Source of the DNA: Sulfurovum sp.
GTDB lineage: Bacteria > Campylobacterota > Campylobacteria > Campylobacterales > Sulfurovaceae
NCBI GenBank assembly: GCA_027068435.1
Contig: JAMOTA010000006.1
Span: 1-49,421 of the forward strand
Direction: 5' to 3'
DNA length: 49,421 nt
The position numbers and the translations under genes were made by a program. Of the stretch, positions 1-7,828 are shown one piece after another. The notes beneath the pieces are model-generated. The model did not search any database. It was not told the origin of the DNA and saw only the letters and a program-made list of their open reading frames with translations. The stretch's first letter is position 1. Each line of letters starts with the position of its first letter.

Positions 1-67
1 TCCCTCCAATACCTTTTCCTGCTTTGAGCTGTGTTGCAAACTCTGTAACGTCTATTTCCATTTTCAT
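1..67 (-). CDS. IS256-like transposase, N-terminal fragment (cut by window edge)
   Basis: Only the first 22 codons are in the window. They begin at ATG (65-67) preceded by AAGGA seven bases upstream, and contain an L-K-A-G-K-G-I-G-G stretch that resembles the L-x-x-G-K-x-l-x-G-K-D opening of IS256-family transposases. The gene reads away from the terminal repeat at 103-126, as expected for the left end of such an element. The family assignment is inferred from a short match and from the shape of the terminal repeat; a second in-frame ATG lies two codons in. Confidence 0.5.
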   Translation of the reverse strand, partial: MKMEIDVTEFATQLKAGKGIGG

Positions 68-126
68 CTTTAAATCCTTCTGTGTTTAACATTTTATCTA
101 ATTGACACAGAATTATTTACACTCCC
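1..126 (-). mobile_element. Left end of an IS256-like insertion sequence
   Basis: Read on the minus strand, the end begins GGGAGTGTAAATAATTCTGT and continues GTCA (103-126), a form common at IS256-family ends, followed by a leader and the transposase start at 67. A subterminal inverted repeat (TTCTGTG at 78-84, CACAGAA at 106-112) lies inside. The element abuts the stop codon of the neighbouring TrpD2-like gene; an 8-9 bp target duplication would be expected and can only be confirmed with the other end, which is outside the window. Confidence 0.5.
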
Positions 127-131
127 TGACG

Positions 132-1037
132 CTACCCTATTGATTCAAACCCCTCTTTTATACTTTGTACTTTATCGCTTAGGTACAAAATGACTCCTGC
201 ATTTAGCTTTGCTAATTTTAAGAACGCTTCATTTGGGTTGTTAACTAGCTCTAAAGAGGTCTCTAAAGAGATACGCTCTGTAGATCTTTTATAGTTGATA
301 CCATAATCTTTAGGATCTATTTTTATCTCCTCTACTACACCATCTTTTACAATGGTTATTGCACACTTAGAGAAAATTTCAGGTGTACCCTCATTACCTT
401 TAATAATAACCAACTTTTTATACCGTGCTTGAAAGAGTTTGATATACTTCTCAACAAATGGTTTGTGAAATGCACCTATGATAGCAGTATCACTTTGTGT
501 GATGTTTAGTAGCTTTTCTATGGTGTTAAATGATGAACGCAGACCAAGTTTTGCTCTTATGTCACTTAACTCATGGAGTTCTTTAAAGTAGATAGCTCTA
601 TCAAAAAAGTGCAGGTTTGAAGGTAGAGTACTCTGCTCACATACCTCTTTAAGTGTAGTCCCACCTTTAGCAGGTTGTAGCAAGTCACCATGCAGTGAAA
701 GTTGTACATCAAACTTCTGTAAATACGCTGCTGTTAACGTAATAAGATAAGGATTTTTTACTTTACCATCATAGGGATAACCAAACTCTATGGAGTTTTG
801 AAGAGGTGTTTGTTTGATAAACTCATCAAACACCTCTATGGAAGCTTCAAACTCCTCTAAACTCTCACCCTTGACACGCCATCCTAGTAAAAAAGCACTT
901 ATCTGTTCTGGGAGTACCTCTTTATTTAAAAAAGCTCGCATGACTATTTTCATCTCATCTTTAGTTAAATCTCTATTACGTTTAGGTCCTGTACCCACAC
1001 ATTTTAAGTAAGGCAGAAAGTTTGCAGTGGTCATCAT
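132..1037 (-). CDS. TrpD2/YbiB-like glycosyltransferase-fold protein
   Basis: A 301-residue protein of the anthranilate phosphoribosyltransferase fold: an N-terminal helical domain with L-T-x-x-E-M near residues 24-28, then a barrel-like domain with H-G-D and P-A-K-G-G-T-T around residues 116-127 and K-G-N-E-G-T-P-E around 213-220. It lacks the tryptophan-operon setting, and the E-G-T-P-E segment resembles YbiB/TrpD2 proteins, which in E. coli bind nucleic acid rather than make tryptophan. It starts immediately after the nrdB stop (TAA-ATG-ATG), so the two are probably co-transcribed. The C-terminus ends six bases before an inserted IS end, so loss of a few terminal residues is possible. Function inferred from family only. 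Confidence 0.6.
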   Translation of the reverse strand: MMTTANFLPYLKCVGTGPKRNRDLTKDEMKIVMRAFLNKEVLPEQISAFLLGWRVKGESLEEFEASIEVFDEFIKQTPLQNSIEFGYPYDGKVKNPYLITLTAAYLQKFDVQLSLHGDLLQPAKGGTTLKEVCEQSTLPSNLHFFDRAIYFKELHELSDIRAKLGLRSSFNTIEKLLNITQSDTAIIGAFHKPFVEKYIKLFQARYKKLVIIKGNEGTPEIFSKCAITIVKDGVVEEIKIDPKDYGINYKRSTERISLETSLELVNNPNEAFLKLAKLNAGVILYLSDKVQSIKEGFESIG

Positions 1038-2051
1038 TTAAAAGTCATTTAAATCAATACTTGATTTTGCATAGTTTGAGACGTTAGATTCAAAGAAATT
1101 ACTCTTTACCTCATTCATCTCTTGATGTTTTGTAACAAGTTTTTGTAAATAAGTCGTTTCACTCTGTTTAAAAATAGGCCTAAGTCCTATCTTTTTTAGT
1201 CTATCATTTGCATAGTTATAAACCGTTCTTTCCATTAGCTCTTCTGTTGTCCCCATAATAGGAAACTGCTGAAGTAGGTACTTACCGTACTCTAACTCTA
1301 TTTGTACAGCCTCTTCTATCATGGTGTAAGCAGAGTCGATAGTACTTGTTTGTATCTTATTCTCTTTTTGAATGGTTTTAAATATGTTGGCAAAAAGTGG
1401 TAAGTGGGTATTTAGCTCATCTCTTGCGATAAACTTTATCATATCTCTAGCTCCTGGTACTTTGTCTCCAAGTAAGTAAATGTAACTAAATCCTAAAAGA
1501 AAGTAGATACCTTCTAAGTTTACAGATGCCATAGCACTAAGTAACATCTTATCTGCTGAACCACCCTCTATGTGCCGTGCAAATTGTTCTGCTATTTTCT
1601 GATTTTTCTGGTTAAGCATATCATCATACTTGTAGAGGTTAAAGACTTCATCTGAGTTACCACAAGCATCAAGAAGTACGGCATAACTTTTAGAGTGGTT
1701 GACCTCTTGCATCATCTGTAAAGTAATAGTAGATTTAACCAAACGGTTACTCGCAAGACTTCTAAAGTCACTAAGGTACTCCTCCTGAGCAGAGTCATTA
1801 AAACTAAGTTGTGCAAAAGTCATTTTGTAAATAGATTGCTCATTAGGAGAGAGCTTGTCAAAGTTTTTTTTCTCTGTACTGGTATTGACTTCACTAGGAA
1901 ACCAAGTATTGGCATTCATCAAGTCATAAATGTTACTATCCCATCGGTATTTAGATTTATTGAAGTCTACAAATCCTGTTGGATTTCCTCCATATATCTT
2001 TTCATCAAGTATCTCTTCTCCATGAGGGTTATAGTAGTGCTTTACATCCAT
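1038..2051 (-). CDS. nrdB: Class Ia ribonucleotide reductase, beta (radical-generating) subunit
   Basis: A 337-residue NrdB, which houses the di-iron tyrosyl radical used by NrdA to reduce ribonucleoside diphosphates in the cytosol. Visible are N-D-S (first Asp ligand), E-V-N-H-S-K-S-Y (Glu and His ligands and the radical Tyr at the usual spacing), L-E-G-I-Y-F (third Glu) and the C-terminal S-N-F-F-E...N-Y-A-K...D-F tail that docks on NrdA. The final ligand pair reads E-L-N-T-H, one residue longer than the usual E-x-x-H. The start ATG has AGGAG upstream and a TACAAT -10-like sequence at 2079-2084. No nrdA is nearby, which is common in Campylobacterota. Confidence 0.93.
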   Translation of the reverse strand: MDVKHYYNPHGEEILDEKIYGGNPTGFVDFNKSKYRWDSNIYDLMNANTWFPSEVNTSTEKKNFDKLSPNEQSIYKMTFAQLSFNDSAQEEYLSDFRSLASNRLVKSTITLQMMQEVNHSKSYAVLLDACGNSDEVFNLYKYDDMLNQKNQKIAEQFARHIEGGSADKMLLSAMASVNLEGIYFLLGFSYIYLLGDKVPGARDMIKFIARDELNTHLPLFANIFKTIQKENKIQTSTIDSAYTMIEEAVQIELEYGKYLLQQFPIMGTTEELMERTVYNYANDRLKKIGLRPIFKQSETTYLQKLVTKHQEMNEVKSNFFESNVSNYAKSSIDLNDF

Positions 2052-2078
2052 GATATTCTCCTAAAGTCATAATGTGCT

Positions 2079-2084
2079 ATTGTA
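2079..2084 (-). promoter_or_regulatory. Possible -10 element for nrdB
   Basis: On the minus strand this reads TACAAT, about 30 bases before the nrdB start codon, with the AGGAG ribosome site between. No convincing -35 is visible, which is usual for the housekeeping sigma factor of Campylobacterota. Prediction by eye. Confidence 0.35.
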
Positions 2085-2122
2085 CCTTAGCTAAGGCATA
2101 AAACGGTTGATAGTTGTCAATG

Positions 2123-2452
2123 TTACTTCTTCTTCATCCATTTTTTAAAGGGTTGTAGAGAATCAATGTAGTCTGCTACATCTTTAAACTCTTGATCTTC
2201 TAAGGGTAGAGTAGGCATAGCATTTGCACTGTACCCAAATGTTTTAGCTAAACTGTAAGGGTCTTTGGCATAAGCTTCTATCTCTGCTTTTCTTCTGGTA
2301 TAAGAGACTATATTCATATCTGGTCCTAAAGCATTACCTCCATTGACAGTATGGCATGTCGCACAGTTTGCAGCAAAGACTGCTTTTCCATTTTCTACAT
2401 CGGCTACTAAAGTTGTTCCTACTAATAATGCTAGTAATACTACATGTTTCAT
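2123..2452 (-). CDS. Small class I cytochrome c
   Basis: A 109-residue periplasmic mono-haem cytochrome: a signal peptide (residues 1-17), C-A-T-C-H at 30-34 for covalent haem attachment, and N-A-M-P with the likely axial Met at 79. It is clearly related to the cytochrome at 4053-4415: both carry D-P-x-x-x-x-K-x-F-G-Y-x-x-N-A-M-P. Two TTGAT-type boxes (2541-2554 and 2598-2611) lie upstream, so expression is probably switched by the Crp/Fnr regulator at 6361. In the context of haem d1 genes it is a candidate electron donor to a nitrite or nitric oxide reductase (NirC/NirM-like role), which is inference. Confidence 0.85.
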   Translation of the reverse strand: MKHVVLLALLVGTTLVADVENGKAVFAANCATCHTVNGGNALGPDMNIVSYTRRKAEIEAYAKDPYSLAKTFGYSANAMPTLPLEDQEFKDVADYIDSLQPFKKWMKKK

Positions 2453-2540
2453 AAGTAAATCCTTCTTTGAATTCTAATTAGGAGAAAATAACTCCTAATT
2501 AGTTATAAGAGCAATATAACCTAATTAAATGAAGAAGAAG

Positions 2541-2554
2541 TTGATTTAAATCAT
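2541..2554. promoter_or_regulatory. FNR/DNR-type box, one mismatch
   Basis: TTGATTTAAATCAT: left half perfect, right half ATCAT instead of ATCAA. It lies about 90 bp upstream of the small cytochrome c start at 2452. Confidence 0.55.
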
Positions 2555-2597
2555 TAAATAAGACTAAATTACTCCTATTTGACGATTTGCAAACTTT

Positions 2598-2611
2598 TTG
2601 ATACTTATCAA
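2598..2611. promoter_or_regulatory. FNR/DNR-type box, perfect
   Basis: TTGATACTTATCAA is an exact TTGAT-N4-ATCAA site in the space between the pentahaem and small cytochrome genes, and faces the latter. Together with the box at 2541 it would make a tandem control region. Confidence 0.7.
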
Positions 2612-2694
2612 TGGTTTAATGATGTGTTTTTATTAGTGAAAGTTATAAAAATAGAGGGGGGGTTAGTGGAGTATTTTGTGGAGTATTGATGTAG

Positions 2695-2719
2695 GTCGGG
2701 AGTTTTCTCTCCCCCCGAC
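2695..2719 (-). terminator. GC-rich hairpin after the pentahaem cytochrome gene
   Basis: GTCGGG...CCCGAC pairs around a short A-rich loop with an extra G bulge, 14 bases beyond the stop codon at 2733. There is no clear U-run on the minus strand, so it may stabilise the 3' end rather than act as a classic intrinsic terminator. Confidence 0.5.
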
Positions 2720-2732
2720 AATATCTAGTTAT

Positions 2733-3869
2733 TTAAATAATAAATCGTTTTCTTGTAAGTATAATAAACTCAGTCACTTTCTTATCTGTGATTTCTAGTT
2801 TCTTAGCAGATTTTGGGTTTACAATGTAGTATCCAAACTGCACTACTACTATATCACCCTCTTTAATTACATCGTTATAGTTAACGGTTCGTGTCTCAAG
2901 TGCCTTAATAGAAGTATCAGAGATAATGGCATCTGCTAACCATGGCATAGATGCTTTTCCTTCAGTTCCTATGACTCTTGCAAAGTTTTCTACTTTAAGG
3001 TCTATCACTTTTCCTTCTCTCTCTATGCTAACTCTGAGTTGGTTTAGTCTTAGTGGTTGAGGAAAGAGGGTATGTGTAGCTTCATTTTTAATGTTTACTT
3101 CAAATCCATTACTGTTTTTCTTCAAAGAGAGTTTTATATACTTAGAGAGTAGTTTTGGTGTACTGTCATGTATACTTTGTCCATGAAATGCATGAGTTGA
3201 ACTCTCTTTTTGGTTGGCTAAAGAACCTTGAACTTGTGGAAGGTGACATGAAACACAACTCTCTTTAGAGTCTCCTTGTTTTACTTCAAGGTCACATACT
3301 ACAAACCCTTTTCCATTTTGTTTATGAGAGTGACAACCCATACATGAGTCACCGTTATAGTAGCTCTCATTACTGTAGTCTATGTCATGGTAAGGTGAAC
3401 CTGTAGTTTTCTTAAACATTCCAAAGAAACTGCTCTCTTCTTTAAAGATGACTTTAGTTCCTTTAAGAACCTTATCAGCAGAGAAAAAAGTTTTTGGTTT
3501 TGTAATGAGTATATTTTTGTTTGCTTTTGTATGTTTTTCAACACTTTGTATCTTATGACACTGTTGACAAGAGATAGGCTCTGTACGTTGGATATCGTTA
3601 TCTTCTAGTTTACTTTTTCCATTCATAACATCATGGTCAGAAGGCGTATGACATTTTGCACACTTGTAGTTACCTTTTGCTTTAGCAGGGTGTTTATCCC
3701 AGACGGCTTTATGTACGACATCTTTATAGATAGAGGACTTACTATGTATAGAGTTTTGATACTCAGCATATATTACTGGGTGACAGCTTTTACAAGTTGT
3801 ATTTTCCAGAGTTGCGTGTGTTTGTGTTGAAGCTGCTAAGAGTAGCAACAGAGTCATCCAATTTTTCAT
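2733..3869 (-). CDS. Pentahaem cytochrome c with C-terminal beta domain
   Basis: A 378-residue exported protein: signal peptide to about residue 19, then five C-x-x-C-H haem sites at 26-30, 70-74, 101-105, 176-180 and 205-209. The last 150 residues have no haem site and look beta-rich; the A-T-H-T-L-F-P-Q-P segment resembles the G-H-x-F-P-x-G segment found in the C-terminal domain of several periplasmic multihaem cytochromes. Many His residues could serve as distal ligands. It is divergent from the cytochrome c-nirJ-nirE genes and shares their control region, so a role in nitrogen-oxide or related respiration is likely. Specific substrate unknown; not recognised as NrfA or Hao. Confidence 0.8.
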   Translation of the reverse strand: MKNWMTLLLLLAASTQTHATLENTTCKSCHPVIYAEYQNSIHSKSSIYKDVVHKAVWDKHPAKAKGNYKCAKCHTPSDHDVMNGKSKLEDNDIQRTEPISCQQCHKIQSVEKHTKANKNILITKPKTFFSADKVLKGTKVIFKEESSFFGMFKKTTGSPYHDIDYSNESYYNGDSCMGCHSHKQNGKGFVVCDLEVKQGDSKESCVSCHLPQVQGSLANQKESSTHAFHGQSIHDSTPKLLSKYIKLSLKKNSNGFEVNIKNEATHTLFPQPLRLNQLRVSIEREGKVIDLKVENFARVIGTEGKASMPWLADAIISDTSIKALETRTVNYNDVIKEGDIVVVQFGYYIVNPKSAKKLEITDKKVTEFIILTRKRFII

Positions 3870-3981
3870 AGGATAAGTCCTCCTTTTAATAGTTATAAGT
3901 TTAAAATTGTATCAAATAGGAGAAAAACTGTCTTGATTAAATCAAGTAGATAAGGTACTTTAGGAAGAAATTATTCAACTC

Positions 3982-3995
3982 TTGTTCCAAATCAA
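3982..3995. promoter_or_regulatory. FNR/DNR-type box, one mismatch, upstream of cytochrome c-nirJ-nirE
   Basis: TTGTTCCAAATCAA matches TTGAT-N4-ATCAA except for one base in the left half. It lies 57 bp before the cytochrome c start at 4053, a spacing suited to activation. Confidence 0.5.
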
Positions 3996-4052
3996 CGTTT
4001 CAATATTAAAATATTGTTATTATCCCTCTATTCAATATAAGGATATATCGTT

Positions 4053-4415
4053 ATGAAAATACTTTTTAACTCTTTTCTTCTGTCGCTACTATTATCATCT
4101 TCATTATTTGCTCAAAGTGTAAAAAAAGTAAATAGTCATAAGATGGAAGGTAAAAAAGTATTTGAAACGTATTGCTGGGGATGTCATCATCAAACAGCTA
4201 TGGCATTTGGTCCCTCATTTGAAGAGATCGCTTCAAAGAGAGATACAAATGAGATAAGAGCGATGATTACTGACCCAGTAGCTGTCTCTAAGGTATTTGG
4301 ATATAAACGCAATGCTATGCCTGCGTTTACAGACTTAAAACCTGAAGAGCTTGATGCTATTACTTCGTATATTGTATCTTTCAAATCAAATTATAAAATA
4401 ATGGAAAATAAATAA
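4053..4415 (+). CDS. Small class I cytochrome c, first gene of the nirJ operon
   Basis: A 120-residue periplasmic mono-haem cytochrome: signal peptide about residues 1-20, haem site C-W-G-C-H at 41-45, likely axial Met in N-A-M-P at 89. It is a paralogue of the protein at 2123-2452. Its stop overlaps the nirJ start as TAATG, so the two are translationally coupled, suggesting it belongs to nitrite reductase function (NirC-like carrier or donor). That assignment rests on position, not on a diagnostic motif. Confidence 0.85.
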   Translation: MKILFNSFLLSLLLSSSLFAQSVKKVNSHKMEGKKVFETYCWGCHHQTAMAFGPSFEEIASKRDTNEIRAMITDPVAVSKVFGYKRNAMPAFTDLKPEELDAITSYIVSFKSNYKIMENK

Positions 4416-5545
4416 TGTTTAGACTCTCTAATTTACTAAAAACAGTTACTACAGGAAAACCTGCTAGGGTACTTGATGGCAGTATTGCTATTTGGAATTT
4501 TACTAATCGTTGTAACCTATCTTGCCTTCACTGTTACTCTAAATCAGATTTAGATGCAGTAGATACACTTACAACAGATAATATTATGGATACGCTTCCA
4601 AAGCTTAAAGCCAATGGGGTAAAGTTTCTTATTTTCTCCGGTGGAGAACCACTTACAAGAAAAGACATTTATGACATTGCAGCACGTTGTAAAGAGCTAG
4701 GTATTGTTACGTATCTTTCTACAAATGGACTCTATGTTAAGAAGAGTAATGCAGAGAAGATTTTAGATACATTTGACTACATAGGTATTAGTATCGATGG
4801 AAGTGAAAAAGTGCATGATGCTTTTCGTGGTCTTGAGGGGTCATTTAGAGAGTCTATGAAAGCAGTTGATTTATTAAACAGTTACGGAAGAACCAAAGTT
4901 GGTATAAGATTTACTATCACAAAAGATACCTATAATGATTTAGCATTTATTTTTGAACTTGCCGAAAAGCATAATATCCCTAAAGTATATATCTCTCATC
5001 TTGTTTACTCTGGTAGAGGATTAGAAAACCTTGAGATGGATTTGAGTAAAGAGCAACGTATCACAGCTGTTAATTATATCTTAGATAAAGCATTTGAATA
5101 TCATGAAACTAACAAAGAGATAGAGATAGTTACAGGTAATATGGAGATGGATGCTATTTTATTTTATGATAGATTTATTGTCAAATACCCTGAATATGCA
5201 GAAGAGATGAAAACTAGACTTATCCAATGGGGTGGAAACTCAGCAGGTAGAAAGCTACTGAACATTGACAGTGAAGGATTTGTAAAACCAGATCCTTTCT
5301 TCCCTGTAAAAATAGGAAATATCTTGCATCAAGATTTTTCAGATATTTGGACAAATAAACCTACTGAGTTGTTACAAAAGTTAAGAGTGCATCCAAGAGA
5401 GTTAGGTGGTAAGTGTAAAGAGTGTACATACTTAAACATCTGTAATGGTGGATCAAGAAGTCGTGCTTATGCAATACACGGTGATATGTGGGCAGAAGAT
5501 CCTTCTTGTTATTTAAGTGAAGAAAAAATTAAAGGGTCTAACTAA
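4415..5545 (+). CDS. nirJ: Haem d1 biosynthesis radical SAM protein NirJ
   Basis: A 376-residue radical S-adenosylmethionine enzyme. The cluster-binding C-N-L-S-C-L-H-C is at residues 33-40, followed by F-S-G-G-E-P (SAM binding) and a C-terminal Cys-rich region (C-K-E-C-T-Y-L-N-I-C-N-G-G) that binds an auxiliary Fe-S cluster. NirJ acts on 12,18-didecarboxysirohaem, replacing two propionate chains on the way to haem d1. It sits between a cytochrome c and nirE with TAATG overlaps at both ends, and nirDL is nearby. The close homologue AhbC of the sirohaem-dependent haem pathway is the main alternative; the denitrification-like setting favours NirJ. Confidence 0.88.
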   Translation: MFRLSNLLKTVTTGKPARVLDGSIAIWNFTNRCNLSCLHCYSKSDLDAVDTLTTDNIMDTLPKLKANGVKFLIFSGGEPLTRKDIYDIAARCKELGIVTYLSTNGLYVKKSNAEKILDTFDYIGISIDGSEKVHDAFRGLEGSFRESMKAVDLLNSYGRTKVGIRFTITKDTYNDLAFIFELAEKHNIPKVYISHLVYSGRGLENLEMDLSKEQRITAVNYILDKAFEYHETNKEIEIVTGNMEMDAILFYDRFIVKYPEYAEEMKTRLIQWGGNSAGRKLLNIDSEGFVKPDPFFPVKIGNILHQDFSDIWTNKPTELLQKLRVHPRELGGKCKECTYLNICNGGSRSRAYAIHGDMWAEDPSCYLSEEKIKGSN

Positions 5546-6285
5546 TGGGAAAAGTATATTTAACTGGGGCTGGACCTGGAGATATTGAGTTATTAACAGT
5601 CAAAGCTCTTCGTGTAGTAAAAGAGGCAGATGTTATTATTTATGATAGATTAGCCAATCCAGACATTTTAGAAGAGGCAAAAGATGGATGTGAATTTATC
5701 TATGTTGGAAAAGAAGATTCTCATCATACTCTTCCTCAAGAGGAGATAAATGAAGTCATCTACCAAGCTGCACTTAAACATGAAAATGTAGTACGTCTTA
5801 AAGGTGGTGACCCTTTTGTATTTGGAAGAGGAGGAGAAGAGGGGATATACCTTTTTGAAAGAGGTATTAAGTTTGAATTCATTCCTGGTATTACTTCTGC
5901 TATTGCAGTTCCAGAGTATGCAGGTATCCCTGTAACGCATCGTGGTATAACGGTCTCTTTTAGAGTAGTTACAGGACATGAGTCAAGTGGGAAAGATCAC
6001 TCTCAAATTCCATGGGAAAACTACAAAAGTGATGATACTATCATCTTCTTAATGGGGCTTCATCGTCTAAAAACTATTTGTAAAAAGCTAATAGAGATAG
6101 GAAAGCCAAAAGATTATCCTATCGCAGTAATAAGTCGTGGTACAAGAGCTGATGAAAAAACAGTGGTTGGTACGCTAGATGATATTTATGAACAGGCTAA
6201 AGATTTACCGACTCCAGCGTTGATAGTAGTAGGAAAAGTAGTAAAACTGAGAGAAAAACTAAGTTGGTTTGAGAATAAAGAGTAA
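5545..6285 (+). CDS. nirE: Uroporphyrinogen-III C-methyltransferase (NirE/CobA type)
   Basis: A 246-residue single-domain SUMT with G-A-G-P-G-D near the N-terminus, G-G-D-P-F-V-F-G-R-G-G-E-E near residues 87-99 and P-G-I-T-S-A near 116-121, all family signatures. It methylates uroporphyrinogen III twice using SAM to give precorrin-2, the entry to sirohaem and haem d1. It overlaps nirJ by one base (TAATG). It is not fused to a CysG dehydrogenase domain; that activity is encoded separately at 8953. The name nirE is chosen from context; cobA or a general sirohaem role is equally compatible with the sequence. Confidence 0.88.
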   Translation: MGKVYLTGAGPGDIELLTVKALRVVKEADVIIYDRLANPDILEEAKDGCEFIYVGKEDSHHTLPQEEINEVIYQAALKHENVVRLKGGDPFVFGRGGEEGIYLFERGIKFEFIPGITSAIAVPEYAGIPVTHRGITVSFRVVTGHESSGKDHSQIPWENYKSDDTIIFLMGLHRLKTICKKLIEIGKPKDYPIAVISRGTRADEKTVVGTLDDIYEQAKDLPTPALIVVGKVVKLREKLSWFENKE

Positions 6286-6360
6286 TTTGTATGTAAATTA
6301 GGATAAATTTTATCTTTTATAGAGTATAGTGGCTTACAAATAAAATTTAAAAGGTAAATC

Positions 6361-7062
6361 ATGTTTAAACTTGAAGAGATTCCTATGTTTTCAGCACTAG
6401 GAAGTACCTATATAAAAGAGCTTCAAGACAATACACATATTAAACATTTTACTAAAGGTAGTATTGTATTTTATGAGGGAGACAAGAGTAATTACCTGCA
6501 TATCTTACTAGAGGGAAGTATTAAACTCTATAAAACTTCACCTAAAGGCTCACAGATACAGATTAACCGCTTTTCAGCACCAGGGCTTATTGCAGAGTTT
6601 GCTTGTTTTGAAAAAGAGCTTTTCCCTGCAAGTTGTGAGTTTGTAACAGAGGGTACTATCGGACTTTTACACTTTGATAAACTCTATGATTACTTAAGTC
6701 AACCAGAGTTTTCCTTAGAACTTTTGAAGTCACTTACAGGAAAAATATCACTACTCTCTGCTTTAGTACATAAAGAGACCATACTCTCTTCAGAAGCAAA
6801 AGTAGCAGACTTGATGATAAAAAAAGAGCCTATATTTAACAGACTTAAAAATAATGAAATTGCTTCTATTTTAAACCTAACTCCTGAGACTTTTTCTCGT
6901 ATTATGACTAAGTTCAAAAAAGAGGGTATTGTGAGTGTTTCCAAACATCAAGTCACTATTTTAAATGAAGATGCTCTTTATCAAATCATAGAGACCAATA
7001 CCATGAAAGACTGTACCAACTGTATCGCTGACTTTAAAGCAAAAATAGCATATAAAGAGTAA
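6361..7062 (+). CDS. Crp/Fnr family regulator, likely DNR/NssR-like
   Basis: A 233-residue protein: cyclic-nucleotide-binding-like beta barrel (residues 5-115), dimer helix (116-145) and winged helix (about 146-205). The recognition helix has E176-T-F-S179-R180, the same E-T-x-S-R pattern that lets FNR read TTGAT half-sites, and such boxes occur around this locus. The N-terminal Cys cluster of oxygen-sensing FNR is absent, so it is more like DNR-type sensors of nitric oxide. Unusual is a C-terminal C218-T-N-C221 tail. It follows nirE by 75 bp and probably has its own promoter. Signal sensed is inferred. Confidence 0.82.
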   Translation: MFKLEEIPMFSALGSTYIKELQDNTHIKHFTKGSIVFYEGDKSNYLHILLEGSIKLYKTSPKGSQIQINRFSAPGLIAEFACFEKELFPASCEFVTEGTIGLLHFDKLYDYLSQPEFSLELLKSLTGKISLLSALVHKETILSSEAKVADLMIKKEPIFNRLKNNEIASILNLTPETFSRIMTKFKKEGIVSVSKHQVTILNEDALYQIIETNTMKDCTNCIADFKAKIAYKE

Positions 7063-7114
7063 CATACAACATTAAGCTAGTATATGAACTGTACTAGCTT
7101 AAAGCATCATACCT

Positions 7115-7645
7115 TTAAAGAAGTACGTACTCAATAACTAGATTATACTCTTTCTTAACAAGGTGACTAAGAGAATACTTTTTATAACTATCATCTAAAT
7201 ATTTTTTTGCCTCTTTAAAATTAAAATCATGTGAAGATTTAAAGCCTACAATACGAAGCTTTCCATATCTACCCTCTGCAGTTTTAAACATTGCCACTGT
7301 ACCTACTTTAATATCACTGTTACTTATTTTTCCATCTCTAAAAATAGGAAACTGTTGTAAATATGCTTTATCAAGAGAAGCAAAACTTTTTTTCGTGACT
7401 TCAACAGTAGCACCATTTTGAGGCATCAAATTAGTTGTTACAGCATCAACTTTTTCTAACCAAAAATCAACATTACTATCACTTCCTCCAAGTTTACCAC
7501 TCTCTACATCCCAAGTGTATGTACCCAAAAGGGTGATATACTTACTGTTGCTTGATATATTTATCTGTTCTTTAACGATAGGTTTATTTTCAGAACATCC
7601 TAGTAATCCTAGTGTTATTATGGTTATTAAAATGGTTTTTTTCAT
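7115..7645 (-). CDS. Hypothetical lipoprotein
   Basis: A 176-residue protein with a lipoprotein signal peptide: charged start, hydrophobic core and lipobox L-G-L-L-G-C with the lipidated Cys at 17. The rest is soluble and I do not recognise its family. It contains T-Y-T-W-D-V-E-S-G-K near residue 42-51, which might define a secreted beta-rich domain. It is a single gene between the regulator and nirDL, convergent with the regulator; no FNR-type box was seen in front of it, so a link to the respiration genes is uncertain. Confidence 0.65.
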   Translation of the reverse strand: MKKTILITIITLGLLGCSENKPIVKEQINISSNSKYITLLGTYTWDVESGKLGGSDSNVDFWLEKVDAVTTNLMPQNGATVEVTKKSFASLDKAYLQQFPIFRDGKISNSDIKVGTVAMFKTAEGRYGKLRIVGFKSSHDFNFKEAKKYLDDSYKKYSLSHLVKKEYNLVIEYVLL

Positions 7646-7805
7646 GCTTTTTCCTTTTGTATTGAAATATCTATCTGTACTATTTTAACGCAGTTTGGCT
7701 TTGTGTTCTTTAATGGGAATATATACTAGATGATACGTAGTAAACAAACTTTTAATTAATTTACTAACTCTTAATTATTTAGTATCTTAGATAGCTTCTA
7801 AAAAC

Positions 7806-7820
7806 GGTGGGAAGCCCACC
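7806..7820 (-). terminator. GGTGGG-CCCACC hairpin after nirDL
   Basis: A six-base-pair GC stem with a three-base loop; on the minus strand it is followed by GTTTTTAG, giving a plausible terminator for the gene ending at 7829. Confidence 0.7.
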
Positions 7821-7828
7821 ATTTTTAA

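Noticed and set aside
3933-3945. Near-palindrome TTGATTAAATCAA between the divergent cytochrome genes
   Set aside because: The half-sites are perfect but separated by three bases rather than four, so it is not counted as an FNR/DNR box; it might still be bound weakly.
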